Counted from the stretch's first letter, positions 16,181 through 26,282 are shown. The stretch: DNA of 64,000 nucleotides from JALEFZ01 sp039820545 (GCA_039820545.1 JBCBPW010000028.1:8531-72530); one strand, 5' to 3'. Notes: generated from the letters alone by a model not told the origin. Program-made: numbers and translations.

Positions 16181-16966
16181 CTAATCTGACTGCTTTCTCA
16201 TTAGAAAATGTTCAAATGCTGAATATCTACTTTGGTAATCACCATATCTTTCACTCAGTCGAAGGTCCAATAACTGGGCAAATGCGAGGAGGTAATGTCT
16301 GATCCGTGAGGGGTTATCCAAATACGCTGGCTGAATGAATAACTCAGATGGTAGTTTTTCTCCATAGCCCCATCGATGAATATTTGTTTGATGAATTTGA
16401 TCTCTTGCTTCCATTTCCATCACGAGATACTCTTGCTGCAATCCACAAAGTAGGTGCATTCCGATTAAAGAATCTCTTCGAAGGAATTTCTTTGCACAAA
16501 GGAAAAAAAGATACCAAATCCGATCTACTTTTTCTTGAGGGAAATCAGAAACTGAGGCAATAGGGACATTTGATTTTGTTCCACCCAAAGGTGACAGAGG
16601 AGTCCCATGCAGGATACGGAAAGGTTCATGCGTGTACTTCCATTTGACCATTCCTTCCTCATATTCACTAATATTCAAATCCAGTAAAAGAATCTGTTCA
16701 GAGAACTCCATGACAAGTCGCAAGACCATATGATGAGAATGTACATGAGTTTCTTTCGCTACAATGGTTCCTAGCTGTTCCACCCATTGGATACTTTTTA
16801 TAGGATCGATATTCACCCCTTCTGCTAGAATAATGGCTAAATCTATGTCTGACCACTCGTCCACCTGACTTGGTTGAAGCTGAGAGCCATAAAGGAGTAT
16901 ATGTGAAAGTGGCACAGGACATGTCGCCAGCAATTGTTGTGAGATGATGGAGTAGATAGGGTCCAT
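16181..16966 (-). CDS. Nucleotidyltransferase-domain protein
   Basis: This 261-residue protein has a polymerase beta-type nucleotidyltransferase core: LLYGSQLQPS followed by WSDIDLAIIL, the GS...DxD pattern that binds the metal and NTP, at about residues 26-48. A helical C-terminal region follows (IRHYLLAFAQLLDLRLSERYGD), as in adenylyltransferases that modify small molecules, for example aminoglycosides. The substrate cannot be assigned. It could also be part of a toxin-antitoxin pair, but no HEPN partner is adjacent. Confidence 0.75.
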   Translation of the reverse strand: MDPIYSIISQQLLATCPVPLSHILLYGSQLQPSQVDEWSDIDLAIILAEGVNIDPIKSIQWVEQLGTIVAKETHVHSHHMVLRLVMEFSEQILLLDLNISEYEEGMVKWKYTHEPFRILHGTPLSPLGGTKSNVPIASVSDFPQEKVDRIWYLFFLCAKKFLRRDSLIGMHLLCGLQQEYLVMEMEARDQIHQTNIHRWGYGEKLPSELFIQPAYLDNPSRIRHYLLAFAQLLDLRLSERYGDYQSRYSAFEHFLMRKQSD

Positions 16967-17032
16967 TTATTTTTCAGACTTAAGTTGAATCAACAATTGA
17001 ATACGTATGAGATTTTTCATTTTCCTGCTCAA

Positions 17033-17054
17033 AAATGGGACACCTGTCCCATTT
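17033..17054. promoter_or_regulatory. 22-bp palindrome, putative operator, copy 1
   Basis: The perfect inverted repeat AAATGGGACA-CC-TGTCCCATTT lies 44 bp before the ATG at 17099. A near-identical palindrome lies at 21668-21689. Both precede genes for exported proteins, and the second also precedes a histidine kinase gene. A dimeric regulator such as the nearby NarL-type response regulator is a natural candidate to bind it, by inference. Confidence 0.55.
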
Positions 17055-17098
17055 ACTTCCTGACTTAGTGCGAGTTATTTGCAAGGGTTCACTTTAAC

Positions 17099-18736
17099 AT
17101 GTATGCTATGAACCTCATCAAACAAATCCTACTCAGCCTTTTACTCCTATTCGCATTTTCCACGCTCTTTGCTCAAAAGTTGAGCCTAACTGAAATCGAC
17201 ATGCCCCTCTCCAAGGAGGCCTCCAAAGCCGCCAAGAAAGGCGAGCTATTCAACGGAGGGACATTTCTAAGTGAAGACGGGAAGAATCAATACAACTTTT
17301 ACCTGTTCAAACCCAAAGGAAAAGACCTGATGTACGACATCATCACCTTGGATGTTCAGTCTGGTCAAGTAAAATCCACGGAAACAGAAGCCTATACCCT
17401 AGAAAATCTTTCCCAGTACAATCTTTCTGCACAGGGCGAATTATCTGACTCAGAACCGGGAAAGCAAAATCTCTCGGGACGTGCCTTTGGCTACATGAAA
17501 AGACCCATATTGGCAGGTCCACCCACACTGATCAAAGGAACCTTCTCGGATAAATACGTCAATGGTGTCTGGGGTGGTTATGACTTTGACAAAAAAGGAG
17601 ATCAGAAGTTAGAAGAACGTTTTTGGCCAGACTTTTCTTTTTCGGTGGGAGAAGGTGTAAATAATCAGGACTACCTCCTCCGCAAGCGTACGACGCTGGG
17701 AAGACTGCTGGCAGGAAACAAGAATTACATTCCCATGGATGGGAAGGCGTATGTGGGTGGCTTGATGGCAACTTCAGGAGTAGACATGTTCCTCACAGGG
17801 ATCTTCGATATGAAGACGATGCGTTGGGATCATAAAGTCGAGTCAAAGTTAGCGCCAGGCTTGCAGCATCTCGATTATCATATAGATGCTCAGGGACATG
17901 TACATTCGCTCTTATCTGCTGAGCCTCATTTTCTTTTGGTAGAGTTTGACGAAATGGGCAATAAGGTCAATCAATTGGCACTTTCCATTCCGAAATCTCC
18001 TAACTATTCCTACACCACCTTTAAGCTATTTGATCTAAATGATGTACTTTTTGTCATTGGGAGTCATGTAGATAAGCCAGGTACAGGGGCAAAGGCAGGG
18101 CTTTCGATCACCCAAGTAAAAGATGGAAAAGAAGTCTTCCATGTCATGCATGATTACGAAAGTATCTCCAACGTGCTAAATGCTGCGCCAAAGAATAAGG
18201 GAAAATTTAAGCCTACCATGCGCCAGGAAGTAGAGTCGGTCCATGTCCTGCCCAATGGTGATTACTTGATCCTTTACAACAATGGTTTCATGCCTGTGCA
18301 TAATTATGCCATGCAGCTCAGTCCTTCGGGAGCCTTGAAAACCACGTATCAAGTGGATGCGATAGAAAATGATGGTTCCCCCAACAATCGATTGGAGACA
18401 GGATCTACCCATCTTCCTACTTTGATGCTTCCTGCGAAAGATGGCACTTGCTACCTGATCATCCGGACAGTGCCTCAAGCCCTAGACAAAGGTGTGCAGG
18501 TGAGTTCGACGAGAGGGAATTCTTTCGAGATTATTCGCACAGTCCGAATAGATGAGCTGTATGCCTATGGTAAAATCGTCAAGATCAATCCCAATGATCA
18601 AAGCATCACCAACGTAATCGCACCTGATCAAGTCTTGGCGGGAGAAGTACCAGGGGAATTGTTGCCCAACGGAAGTCTGATGCTTCATACACTCGATACG
18701 AAAAAGAAGAAGCGGGTGAAACTGTTGGTCAAATGA
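17099..18736 (+). CDS. Secreted protein of unknown function
   Basis: This 545-residue protein has a signal peptide (MNLIKQILLSLLLLFAFSTLFAQ, which begins at the second ATG, 17108). The mature part is rich in beta-strand and contains repeated blade-like stretches (FLLVEFDEMGNKVNQL, VHVLPNGDYLILYNNG, GKIVKINPNDQSITN), suggesting a propeller-like fold. No catalytic motif is recognised. A palindrome lies just upstream and a terminator follows at 18775-18800. Confidence 0.7.
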   Translation: MYAMNLIKQILLSLLLLFAFSTLFAQKLSLTEIDMPLSKEASKAAKKGELFNGGTFLSEDGKNQYNFYLFKPKGKDLMYDIITLDVQSGQVKSTETEAYTLENLSQYNLSAQGELSDSEPGKQNLSGRAFGYMKRPILAGPPTLIKGTFSDKYVNGVWGGYDFDKKGDQKLEERFWPDFSFSVGEGVNNQDYLLRKRTTLGRLLAGNKNYIPMDGKAYVGGLMATSGVDMFLTGIFDMKTMRWDHKVESKLAPGLQHLDYHIDAQGHVHSLLSAEPHFLLVEFDEMGNKVNQLALSIPKSPNYSYTTFKLFDLNDVLFVIGSHVDKPGTGAKAGLSITQVKDGKEVFHVMHDYESISNVLNAAPKNKGKFKPTMRQEVESVHVLPNGDYLILYNNGFMPVHNYAMQLSPSGALKTTYQVDAIENDGSPNNRLETGSTHLPTLMLPAKDGTCYLIIRTVPQALDKGVQVSSTRGNSFEIIRTVRIDELYAYGKIVKINPNDQSITNVIAPDQVLAGEVPGELLPNGSLMLHTLDTKKKKRVKLLVK

Positions 18737-18774
18737 TGGGATGAAACACAAGAAAGCTTTATAGATCTATCGGG

Positions 18775-18800
18775 AGCTGTCCTATACGGGCAGCTTTTTT
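18775..18800. terminator. Intrinsic terminator between convergent genes
   Basis: The stem AGCTG-CC / GG-CAGCT with a short loop is followed by TTTTT. It lies between the secreted-protein gene and the convergent response-regulator gene. Confidence 0.7.
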
Positions 18801-18881
18801 CGTAGGCGCACCGCCACAGCCTGCGCACTTCACACCAGCACCAGCATCCATATACCAACCTTGCCAGCGTCAACGTCAAAG

Positions 18882-19547
18882 CTACTTCTTCCAAAACCAC
18901 TTATTTTGATTGGCCAGCGTAATCACCTCTGCCTTAGACTTGACAGACATCTTTTGGTAGATGTTGTGCACATGGTTACGGACCGTCTTTCGAGAGATAA
19001 AGAGTTGCTCGGCAATTTGAGGATAGGTTTTGCCTTGGGAGAGCAACTTCAGGATCTCCAGTTCACGCGGGGTCAATTGATAGTCGCTGAGAGAGACCCT
19101 TGCTCGATGTCGCGTAGGCAATTCTTCGCGAAGATACCGAATCGCTTTGGCAGCGACGATAGGGGACATGGGCATGCGATGCTCGTGTGCATCTTCGATG
19201 GCTTGAAGGACGCGACTGGGTTTCTCTCCCTTCAAGATATAGCCACAAGCACCTGCAAGGATCGCCTGAAAGATATGCGCTTCGTCATCAAATACCGTCA
19301 GCATCAACACTTGGGTATTAGGAAACTGTGCACGAATGATCTTTGTGGCTTCAATCCCATCCATACGAGGCATTTCGATATCCATCAAGATTACATCGGG
19401 TTTGGCCTCTATGTCTTCCATTCGCTCGATCGCTTGCTGGCCATTGATGGCAGTGAAGACCACTTCCACCTCATCAAATAAAGCACAAGCATCTTGCAGT
19501 TGGCGAATGAGCTGGGGCTGGTCATCGATAATGGCGATCTGTAGCAT
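18882..19547 (-). CDS. NarL/LuxR-type response regulator
   Basis: This 221-residue protein has an N-terminal receiver domain: acidic IIDDQP at residues 6-11, phospho-acceptor aspartate in VILMDIEMPRMDG, and a lysine in GYILKGEKPS. The C-terminal LuxR-type helix-turn-helix reads LTPRELEILKLLSQGKTYPQIAEQLFISRKTVRNHVHNIY. It is encoded 43 bp downstream of the start side of the untranslated spacer after the kinase gene at 19668-21590, on the same strand, and is its obvious partner. Confidence 0.93.
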   Translation of the reverse strand: MLQIAIIDDQPQLIRQLQDACALFDEVEVVFTAINGQQAIERMEDIEAKPDVILMDIEMPRMDGIEATKIIRAQFPNTQVLMLTVFDDEAHIFQAILAGACGYILKGEKPSRVLQAIEDAHEHRMPMSPIVAAKAIRYLREELPTRHRARVSLSDYQLTPRELEILKLLSQGKTYPQIAEQLFISRKTVRNHVHNIYQKMSVKSKAEVITLANQNKWFWKK

Positions 19548-19667
19548 ATAAGATGGCTTTGATGGTTTGGTTGATATTTTTTCTAGACTATATCATCGCA
19601 GTCATAGCTCAAGTAAGTAACGGAGAATCTTGTTTGTTCACTATGGGGCAATTGTACCATATCATGC

Positions 19668-21590
19668 CTAGGAGTCCAATTTAATGGTTAGCTGAGTCCC
19701 ACGGTTAGGCGCGGAATCAATTTTTAGTTGTGCGTCTATTTCCTCTGCACGTGCCTGCATATTTTGCAATCCATAATGGACATAATCGTCATTTCCCAAC
19801 ATTTTAAATCCTACGCCATCGTCCACAAGGGTAACGATCACGCTTGGAGCAGCTTCTAGCTTGATCGAAAGACTTTGTGCATGGGCGTGTTTGACCACAT
19901 TTTGGACGCCTTCCTGTATGATTCTAAACAAGGTAAGCCCTTGCTGAGGGCTGAGCGGGACATTGCCTGTGACGTTTACTTCCCATTTTGGAGTTTCCAT
20001 CCCATCCAGGTAGCGATGCACATACTGTCGCAGCTTTCTTCCGAGCCCTTCTAGGTCGATATCCTCCTGCTTAATGGCCCATATTGTATCCCGCAGAAGT
20101 CCGATTGTTTCTCGTGCGTGCTCATCCAACTGCTCGATGGTCGCCACCTCTACGGGTTCCTGATTACGGTGTGCTTTCATACCTAGCAAGTTGAGCTTGG
20201 TCGTGATCGCTGTAAGTTGGGCACCTACATGGTCGTGCAGATCTCGCGAAATACGCTCCTTCTCTGCTTTGAGCTTGAGTTCTTGTAGGCGTTGCTCATA
20301 CTGGCGTCTTTCTTGTAACCGAAAGAATGCACCTCCTCCGATGATCAGCATCAGCAATCCACCACTACCTGCAAGTAATAGATTTCGTGTATTGCGCTGG
20401 TTTTGATTTTCGATTTTTAGCTCTTGAAGGACGATTTGTTGCTCTTTCTTCTCCGTTTCATAGCGTGTTTGCATTTCTGCAATCTGCTGAGTTACGCGTG
20501 CTCCTCGGATACTATCAGAGAGTTTGATATGAGCTAGTAAGACTTCTGTTGCAGGTCCATATCTTTTCTGATACATATAAAGCTCTCCCATGGCACGAAG
20601 GGTTGAAGATTCTACCTCTCTAAATCTTCCTTGCTGCGCGAGTTCGAGGCTTTTTTGAAAGGAGGCAGCAGCCTGCGAGGGTTGATCATCTTTGGCCTGG
20701 TAACTTCCCAACTTGGCATACCCCATGGCTAATCCCTCAGTATTATTTTGTGCTGCATGGATGTCGATACTTTGTTCAATCGCTTGAATGGCCTGGGATA
20801 ATCGATCTTGTTTGAAGTAAAGGCTACTCAGACTCGTATAAGTGGAAGCTAAGTTGCGTATGTCTTGATGCTGTTCACTGATGTCTCTAGCCTTGAGTAG
20901 GTACAGCTTAGCCGAGTCTAGTTGGTCTAATTTAAGGAAACAGGTACCAATAGACTGCCATCCCATTCCTTCCTCTCCTGCTTTAAGGGCTTCTTTGGGC
21001 ATTTCGGAGAGACTATTTTTAAGGGTTACCAAAGCATCTTCGTAGCGCTCCATGAAGAAGTAAATCCTCCCTATGTTAAACTTTCCACGAGCGGCATTCA
21101 GTGTATCCTTAGCTTGCTCTCGAATGTCCAAGGCCTCCAGTTGAAGTGCCAAAGCCGATTCATAATTTCCCCTAAACTGCTCAATCACAGCGATATTATT
21201 TAGCCCTGCAGCTATACCTGAGGTATCTTTTAGCTGACGCTTGATATCCAGTGACAACTGGTTGTATCGAATGGCACTGTCCAATTGACCTTGATTGATG
21301 AATACGGTGGCGTGAACGATGTAGACCTTACTCAGATGGGGAAGTGTGCTGGATTGATCTCTTACACTGAGGGCAATCTGGCTAGCCTCTCGGCAGAGCA
21401 TGTCTCCACTATCGGGATAACTAAAGGCGTAGCGCCAAGCCACATGCATCATATCCCAGATATGACTTGTATCTCTTTGGGGGACATCAATCAGGGCTTT
21501 GAGGCTGTCCATATAAGGTTGCGCTATGAGCGGAGAGATTCCCATTCCCAACCACCATATACATACAAAGAAGAGTCGTTTCGTATTCAT
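19668..21590 (-). CDS. TPR-containing sensor histidine kinase (HisKA_3 class)
   Basis: The start at 21590 is chosen because it opens a signal peptide (MNTKRLFFVCIWWLGMG...IAQ); an upstream in-frame start at 21656 would bury it. The 640-residue protein has a periplasmic tetratricopeptide sensor region (about residues 30-380), one membrane span (LLLAGSGGLLMLIIGGGAFF), a HisKA_3 dimerisation helix with the phospho-histidine in SRDLHDHVGAQLTAI, and an ATPase domain (NVVKHAHAQ, DDGVGF, GLQNMQARAEEI). It pairs with the response regulator downstream. A palindrome lies about 78 bp upstream of the start. Confidence 0.92.
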   Translation of the reverse strand: MNTKRLFFVCIWWLGMGISPLIAQPYMDSLKALIDVPQRDTSHIWDMMHVAWRYAFSYPDSGDMLCREASQIALSVRDQSSTLPHLSKVYIVHATVFINQGQLDSAIRYNQLSLDIKRQLKDTSGIAAGLNNIAVIEQFRGNYESALALQLEALDIREQAKDTLNAARGKFNIGRIYFFMERYEDALVTLKNSLSEMPKEALKAGEEGMGWQSIGTCFLKLDQLDSAKLYLLKARDISEQHQDIRNLASTYTSLSSLYFKQDRLSQAIQAIEQSIDIHAAQNNTEGLAMGYAKLGSYQAKDDQPSQAAASFQKSLELAQQGRFREVESSTLRAMGELYMYQKRYGPATEVLLAHIKLSDSIRGARVTQQIAEMQTRYETEKKEQQIVLQELKIENQNQRNTRNLLLAGSGGLLMLIIGGGAFFRLQERRQYEQRLQELKLKAEKERISRDLHDHVGAQLTAITTKLNLLGMKAHRNQEPVEVATIEQLDEHARETIGLLRDTIWAIKQEDIDLEGLGRKLRQYVHRYLDGMETPKWEVNVTGNVPLSPQQGLTLFRIIQEGVQNVVKHAHAQSLSIKLEAAPSVIVTLVDDGVGFKMLGNDDYVHYGLQNMQARAEEIDAQLKIDSAPNRGTQLTIKLDS

Positions 21591-21667
21591 GCTAAAAATC
21601 AAGGGGTAGATAGATTCTTGATCATTAAACTTAAACAGTCGCTCAGATTTTCCCAAGTCGATCTCAA

Positions 21668-21689
21668 AAATGGGACAGGTGTTCCATTT
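21668..21689. promoter_or_regulatory. 22-bp palindrome, putative operator, copy 2
   Basis: AAATGGGACA-GG-TGTTCCATTT has one mismatch from a perfect palindrome and the same arms as 17033-17054. It lies in the divergent region about 78 bp from the kinase start and 75 bp from the lipoprotein start at 21764, so it could control both, including autoregulation of the two-component system. Confidence 0.55.
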
Positions 21690-21763
21690 ACAAGCCCACG
21701 TCGAGAGGGTTTATTGCAGGTGTTATCTCAAGTCATTGTTCACCTCCAATAAATGATAAGAAT

Positions 21764-23218
21764 ATGAAGTCGCGATTCACCTATCTCCTTCTCATCGGGA
21801 GCTTGCTGTTATGTGCTTGTAAACGAGACGTAGAAGAGGAAGAAGAGGTTACGGGCTCTAATAGCCATCAATCGGTTTTGATTAGCAATTCGGGGGGCTG
21901 GGAGTCCGTGTATTTTACAGAGAGTATCTTTTCAAACTATATCAACCGCTACAACTTTGAGACCTATATTGTCCCAAGGGGCATTACGGTTACTCAAGGG
22001 CAACCTATCATGTGGGCTTCGCATGCGTTTCAGCAGATCACATCTGACGAAAGGGTGTCACAGGTCATGCATTACCCCAATCCCCGTACAGGGACAATGA
22101 CTACGAGTTCGTTGCCTTACAACTTCTTTACGACTAATTCAACGACGAATCTATTCAAGGCCATTCAGCCTGTGATTCCATCTAATATTGAAGAATTGCT
22201 GATCAGTACAGGAATGAATGGGACATTTACCCAGCCCTTTTTGCCACGTCTCAAGCCTTTTTTCTATGGGAATGAAGTCTGGGCATGGAGCGATTATTGG
22301 CGAAAAGTCTTTGGCAGTGATAGGCGTTCGGAGAGTTACCGAATGCTCAGCACGCCTTTGCTATATGGGCAAAATTCCTATGGATGGGCGAATTTCATGG
22401 GGATGCGTCGTTTTCCCACAGGATATTTTGAGACTGACGTTGCATTTAGAAATCATGTCGCCTTTGATCGTTCGGGTACGTTAGATGTGTATGACTCAGG
22501 GTCTCAAGAGATTATTGCCTATGCAGCTCGATTCTATGCAAATCCCCAACCTAACGAATTCAAATACTATTACTGCATGCTGGGCAAGACTTATAAAGCG
22601 GATTATGACTCGTTGGAGCGAATCGCTGTACTGCCTTACAATGCAGATCTGGATTATGACGAAACGACAGGTAGCAGTCTTCCAGCAGTCGTGACCAAGG
22701 CCATTGGCGATCAGTTGTTTACGGCTATTCTCGCTCCTCAGAAAAGCCAGCTCCACTTTGTCTTAGGTAATTTTGACGATGGCTTTGACTATATGTATAA
22801 GCTGGAGGATGTGGTAAATGTGATTGAAGTCGTAGAGGGGAATGATCATTTTTACTGTATCTGGGAGAATGCTTCAGGTGATTATCAAGCTGCCAAGATC
22901 AGTTTAGCTGGTCAGGTGACGCTACTCAGCACATTTGACCGTCCCAGTAGCCTCAATGACTATAGTTTCACGCATTACAAGGGGGATCTCATAATCGGTT
23001 ATTCAGACGATGCGGTCGAGAGAAAAGCCAGTGTATATCGAGTTTCAGAATCGGGAGTCAGTTTGGTGGGGACACAAGGTTTTACCCAGGAAGCGACTGA
23101 AGTAGTGGTAGGTTCCGACGGAAATACGCTGTATGCCTCCGTGATGAATTGTGTAAGTCCTGTTTATGAGGGAGCAGAACAATTTTGTGGATGGGAGATC
23201 GTACGATTTGACCCCTAA
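21764..23218 (+). CDS. Lipoprotein of unknown function
   Basis: This 484-residue protein has a signal peptide with lipobox LLCAC (cysteine near residue 19) followed by an acidic linker of six glutamates and aspartates. The remainder is aromatic-rich and probably beta-rich (YFTESIFSNYINRYNFETY; KYYYCMLGKTY; FVLGNFDDGFDYMYKLEDV). Repeating strand motifs in the last 200 residues suggest a propeller. I do not recognise the family. It is divergent from the kinase gene and may be co-regulated through the palindrome at 21668. The next lipoprotein gene follows 60 bp later. Confidence 0.7.
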   Translation: MKSRFTYLLLIGSLLLCACKRDVEEEEEVTGSNSHQSVLISNSGGWESVYFTESIFSNYINRYNFETYIVPRGITVTQGQPIMWASHAFQQITSDERVSQVMHYPNPRTGTMTTSSLPYNFFTTNSTTNLFKAIQPVIPSNIEELLISTGMNGTFTQPFLPRLKPFFYGNEVWAWSDYWRKVFGSDRRSESYRMLSTPLLYGQNSYGWANFMGMRRFPTGYFETDVAFRNHVAFDRSGTLDVYDSGSQEIIAYAARFYANPQPNEFKYYYCMLGKTYKADYDSLERIAVLPYNADLDYDETTGSSLPAVVTKAIGDQLFTAILAPQKSQLHFVLGNFDDGFDYMYKLEDVVNVIEVVEGNDHFYCIWENASGDYQAAKISLAGQVTLLSTFDRPSSLNDYSFTHYKGDLIIGYSDDAVERKASVYRVSESGVSLVGTQGFTQEATEVVVGSDGNTLYASVMNCVSPVYEGAEQFCGWEIVRFDP

Positions 23219-23278
23219 ATATCAGATTTCAAGCCTTTTTTCTCTTATCATTTTACTCGAACACAAATACATTTAGAT

Positions 23279-23851
23279 ATGAAATCCTTATTTCAGCCTG
23301 CTATCCTTGTGGCCACATGTAGCCTGATGATCCTCCTTGCTTCTTGTTCTCTCTTTGAGCAGGTAGAACCTGAAGATCCATGTAAGCCTACAAGGGAAGC
23401 ATTTTATCCTGATTTGACATACAGCCGTTTCAAGATTGCGGATCTAGACTCTATGTACTTGAATACGTATTTGGAATCCACCTACAAGTTAGACAAGCCC
23501 TTCATTTTCGAATATCAAGGACAGGCTGAGGCTTATATCAATCTGAACTTTGTCCGAATCAACCTGACGGATTCTTGTGAAGCTTTTAGAGCGCATGGCT
23601 TTTCAATCTATGCAGCCATCGATCAGTTGCCCTTTGAGCAGAAAACTTATGCGATAGAGGCACCAGGTGGTAGGAACTATGCCTCTTACAACTTCGGAGA
23701 ATATCTCGGAGGGAGCTTGGCCTTATTTACGGGACCCAATGCGGGTTCGATTACCATCACGAATTATACGCCTGACGCAAGGCTTGCAGGGTATTACCAG
23801 TTTGAGATTGGCGATTTTACTGTAGGTGGGCGTTTTGATTATGAATTGTGA
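23279..23851 (+). CDS. Lipoprotein of unknown function
   Basis: This 190-residue protein has lipobox LLASC (cysteine near residue 23). The mature part is beta-rich (FIFEYQGQAEAYINLNFVRINLTDSC; GYYQFEIGDFTVGGRFDYEL) and could be a small beta-sandwich or lipocalin-like domain. Two cysteines (DPCKP and DSCEA) may pair. It is probably cotranscribed with the preceding lipoprotein and ends at the terminator at 23875-23904. Confidence 0.68.
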   Translation: MKSLFQPAILVATCSLMILLASCSLFEQVEPEDPCKPTREAFYPDLTYSRFKIADLDSMYLNTYLESTYKLDKPFIFEYQGQAEAYINLNFVRINLTDSCEAFRAHGFSIYAAIDQLPFEQKTYAIEAPGGRNYASYNFGEYLGGSLALFTGPNAGSITITNYTPDARLAGYYQFEIGDFTVGGRFDYEL

Positions 23852-23874
23852 TAATGATAAAAGAACGTATATCA

Positions 23875-23904
23875 AAAAAGCCTACTCATATGAGCAGGCT
23901 TTTT
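23875..23904. terminator. Strong bidirectional intrinsic terminator
   Basis: A long symmetric hairpin (AAAAAGCCT / AGGCTTTTT, with CTCATATGAG at the centre) lies between the lipoprotein gene and convergent pnp. Confidence 0.88.
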
Positions 23905-23939
23905 ATCTATTTCAATGAATGGCAATCACTGCCTTTCGC

Positions 23940-26129
23940 TTAGTTTCTTCTTCCGCGTCGGTCTCCACGATCGCCGCGATCTCCACGTCCGCGACGTTCT
24001 TCTTCTACATAGCCTTCAGGCTTGGGAGTCAGGACCTTGTGGCTAAGGCGCCACTTGCCCGATTTAGGATCGACACCTACGAGCTTGATGGGTACTTCTT
24101 CGCCCACTTTGAAGACCCCTTCCATACTCTTGATACGCTCATAAGAGATCTCAGATATGTGTAACAGTCCTTCCTTACCAGGCAAGAACTCCACAAACGC
24201 ACCGTAATCCATGATGGTCTTGACCTTGGCGTTGTATACCTCGCCAATGGTTGGGACTTGAATCAATTTACGGATATGTTGGGCAGCAGCAGCGATAGCT
24301 TCAGCTCCGACACCTGTAATGGTGGCCGTACCCATGTTATTTCCGTCTGTTCCTTCTTCCAGCGCAATGGTCGTATTGGTATCCTTCTGGATCTCCTGGA
24401 TGATCTTACCACCAGGTCCGATGACTGTACCGAAGGAGTCATTGGGAATCTCCATCGTGAATACAACGGGTGCATATGGAGAAACATCTGCATTCGCTTC
24501 AGGAATGACTTTGAGCATCTCGTCCAGGATATGGAGGCGACCGCCTTTAGACTGCTGAAGCGCAGCTTCTACGATGTCCCATGAAAGGCCCTGGATCTTG
24601 ATATCCATCTGGCAAGCAGTCAAGCCTTCTGTCGTGCCTGCTACCTTGAAGTCCATGTCTCCGAGGAAATCTTCGTCACCGAGGATGTCCGAAAGTACAG
24701 CAAAACCATCCTCAGTCGTGATCAATCCCATGGCAATACCTGATACGGGGCGATTCACTTTGATACCACCATCCATCAGTGCCATACAGCCGCCACATAC
24801 AGAGGCCATAGAACTGGAACCGTTAGATTCGAGAATATTGGATACAAGACGGATTGTATAAGAGCTTTCTTCGGGAATGACAGGCTTAAGCGCACGCTCT
24901 GCAAGGTTTCCGTGACCGATTTCACGACGAGCAGGACCGCGGTTAGGCTTTACTTCACCAGTAGAGAATCCTGGAAAGTTGTACTGAAGCATGAAGCGCT
25001 TAGATCCCTGGAAAGTCGCAGTATCAATGGTCTGCTCATCCATCTTAGAACCGAGTGTCATGCTACAAAGCGCTTGTGTCTCTCCACGCGTAAACACAGC
25101 GGAACCGTGCGCACGTGGCAACAAGCCTACTTCTCCCCAGATGGGGCGTATTTCTTCAAGCGCACGTCCGTCTAGTCTCAACTTCTCAGCTACGACCAAT
25201 CCACGTACGATTTGCTTTTGTATTTTCTTAAAGTACTTGCCGACTTTCGCTCCGAAGTATTCATCTTCTTCGTGCGATTCTTTGAATTTCTCGACAACTT
25301 CTTCTTTCAACGATCTAAAACGTTCTGAACGTTCTTCTTTTGCGAAGGCTCCACGCGCAATTTCTTCGAATGGACCTGAGAGCAGTTCGCTCATACCATT
25401 GTACAATTCTTCGTCGAAGGCAAGGGTTTCATACTCACGCTTGGGCTTTCCAGCCGCTTCGCGAAGATCTTCTTGAAGTTGGTTGAGCGTCTTAATGATC
25501 TCATGCCCGAACTTCATCGCTTCTAGCATGATATCTTCTCCGACTTCTTTCATTTCTCCTTCTACCATATTGATAGACTCTGTCGTACCAGCGATCATCA
25601 GATCTACGTCACAACTTGCCATATCTTGGAAAGGAGGATTGATGACAAATTCGCCATCCTTGCGCGCTACGCGTACTTCACTTACAGGGTGATTGAAGGG
25701 GATATCAGATACATACAGGGCAGAGGAAGCGGCCAAACAAGCCAAAGCATCAGGTTGCTCTGTAGAATCTGAAGAAATCAACTGAACCATGACCTGCGTA
25801 TCACCGTGATAATCATCGGGAAATAGCGGGCGAATGGCACGGTCGATCAGACGAGAAGTGAGGATTTCGTGCTCACCCATACGGCCATCTCGCTTGAAGA
25901 AGCCACCAGGGAATCGGCCAGCAGCTGCGAACTTTTCCATGTAATCGACAGATAGGGGAAGGAAATCCTTTTCTACGTCGATTTCTTTTCTGGCAACCAC
26001 TGTAGCAAGGAGTTTGGTATCTCCACAGGTCAAGATGATGGACCCGTCTGCTTGTTTGGCTAATGCACCAGTTTCAATTGAGATTTCACGTCCATCTGGT
26101 AGCTGTGTGGACTTTCGTATGACGTTCAT
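23940..26129 (-). CDS. pnp: Polyribonucleotide nucleotidyltransferase
   Basis: This 729-residue 3'-5' phosphorolytic exoribonuclease of RNA turnover has two RNase PH-like core domains (FLPLSVDYMEKFAAAGRFPGGF; GNLAERALKPVIP and SVCGGCMALMDGG), then a KH domain (FGTVIGPGGKIIQEI) and an S1 domain (YGAFVEFLPGKEGLLHISEI). It ends in an arginine-glycine-rich tail (RRGRGDRGDRGDRRGRR), often seen in Bacteroidota. The gene lies 150 bp downstream of rpsO, the usual arrangement, where Pnp can control its own message. Confidence 0.97.
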   Translation of the reverse strand: MNVIRKSTQLPDGREISIETGALAKQADGSIILTCGDTKLLATVVARKEIDVEKDFLPLSVDYMEKFAAAGRFPGGFFKRDGRMGEHEILTSRLIDRAIRPLFPDDYHGDTQVMVQLISSDSTEQPDALACLAASSALYVSDIPFNHPVSEVRVARKDGEFVINPPFQDMASCDVDLMIAGTTESINMVEGEMKEVGEDIMLEAMKFGHEIIKTLNQLQEDLREAAGKPKREYETLAFDEELYNGMSELLSGPFEEIARGAFAKEERSERFRSLKEEVVEKFKESHEEDEYFGAKVGKYFKKIQKQIVRGLVVAEKLRLDGRALEEIRPIWGEVGLLPRAHGSAVFTRGETQALCSMTLGSKMDEQTIDTATFQGSKRFMLQYNFPGFSTGEVKPNRGPARREIGHGNLAERALKPVIPEESSYTIRLVSNILESNGSSSMASVCGGCMALMDGGIKVNRPVSGIAMGLITTEDGFAVLSDILGDEDFLGDMDFKVAGTTEGLTACQMDIKIQGLSWDIVEAALQQSKGGRLHILDEMLKVIPEANADVSPYAPVVFTMEIPNDSFGTVIGPGGKIIQEIQKDTNTTIALEEGTDGNNMGTATITGVGAEAIAAAAQHIRKLIQVPTIGEVYNAKVKTIMDYGAFVEFLPGKEGLLHISEISYERIKSMEGVFKVGEEVPIKLVGVDPKSGKWRLSHKVLTPKPEGYVEEERRGRGDRGDRGDRRGRRN

Positions 26130-26282
26130 ATAGTGTAGTGAGCGGAAAAATCGTTGTCTGTATCTACGTCTAAATGTATGAGGGACGGGACTATATCATG
26201 ATAAGGAAGGTCGACCGTATGCCGAGTCCCCCACTGATTTATTCCAATTCCAGTGTGCCCAAAGGGAAATGGGCGCGGTGTC

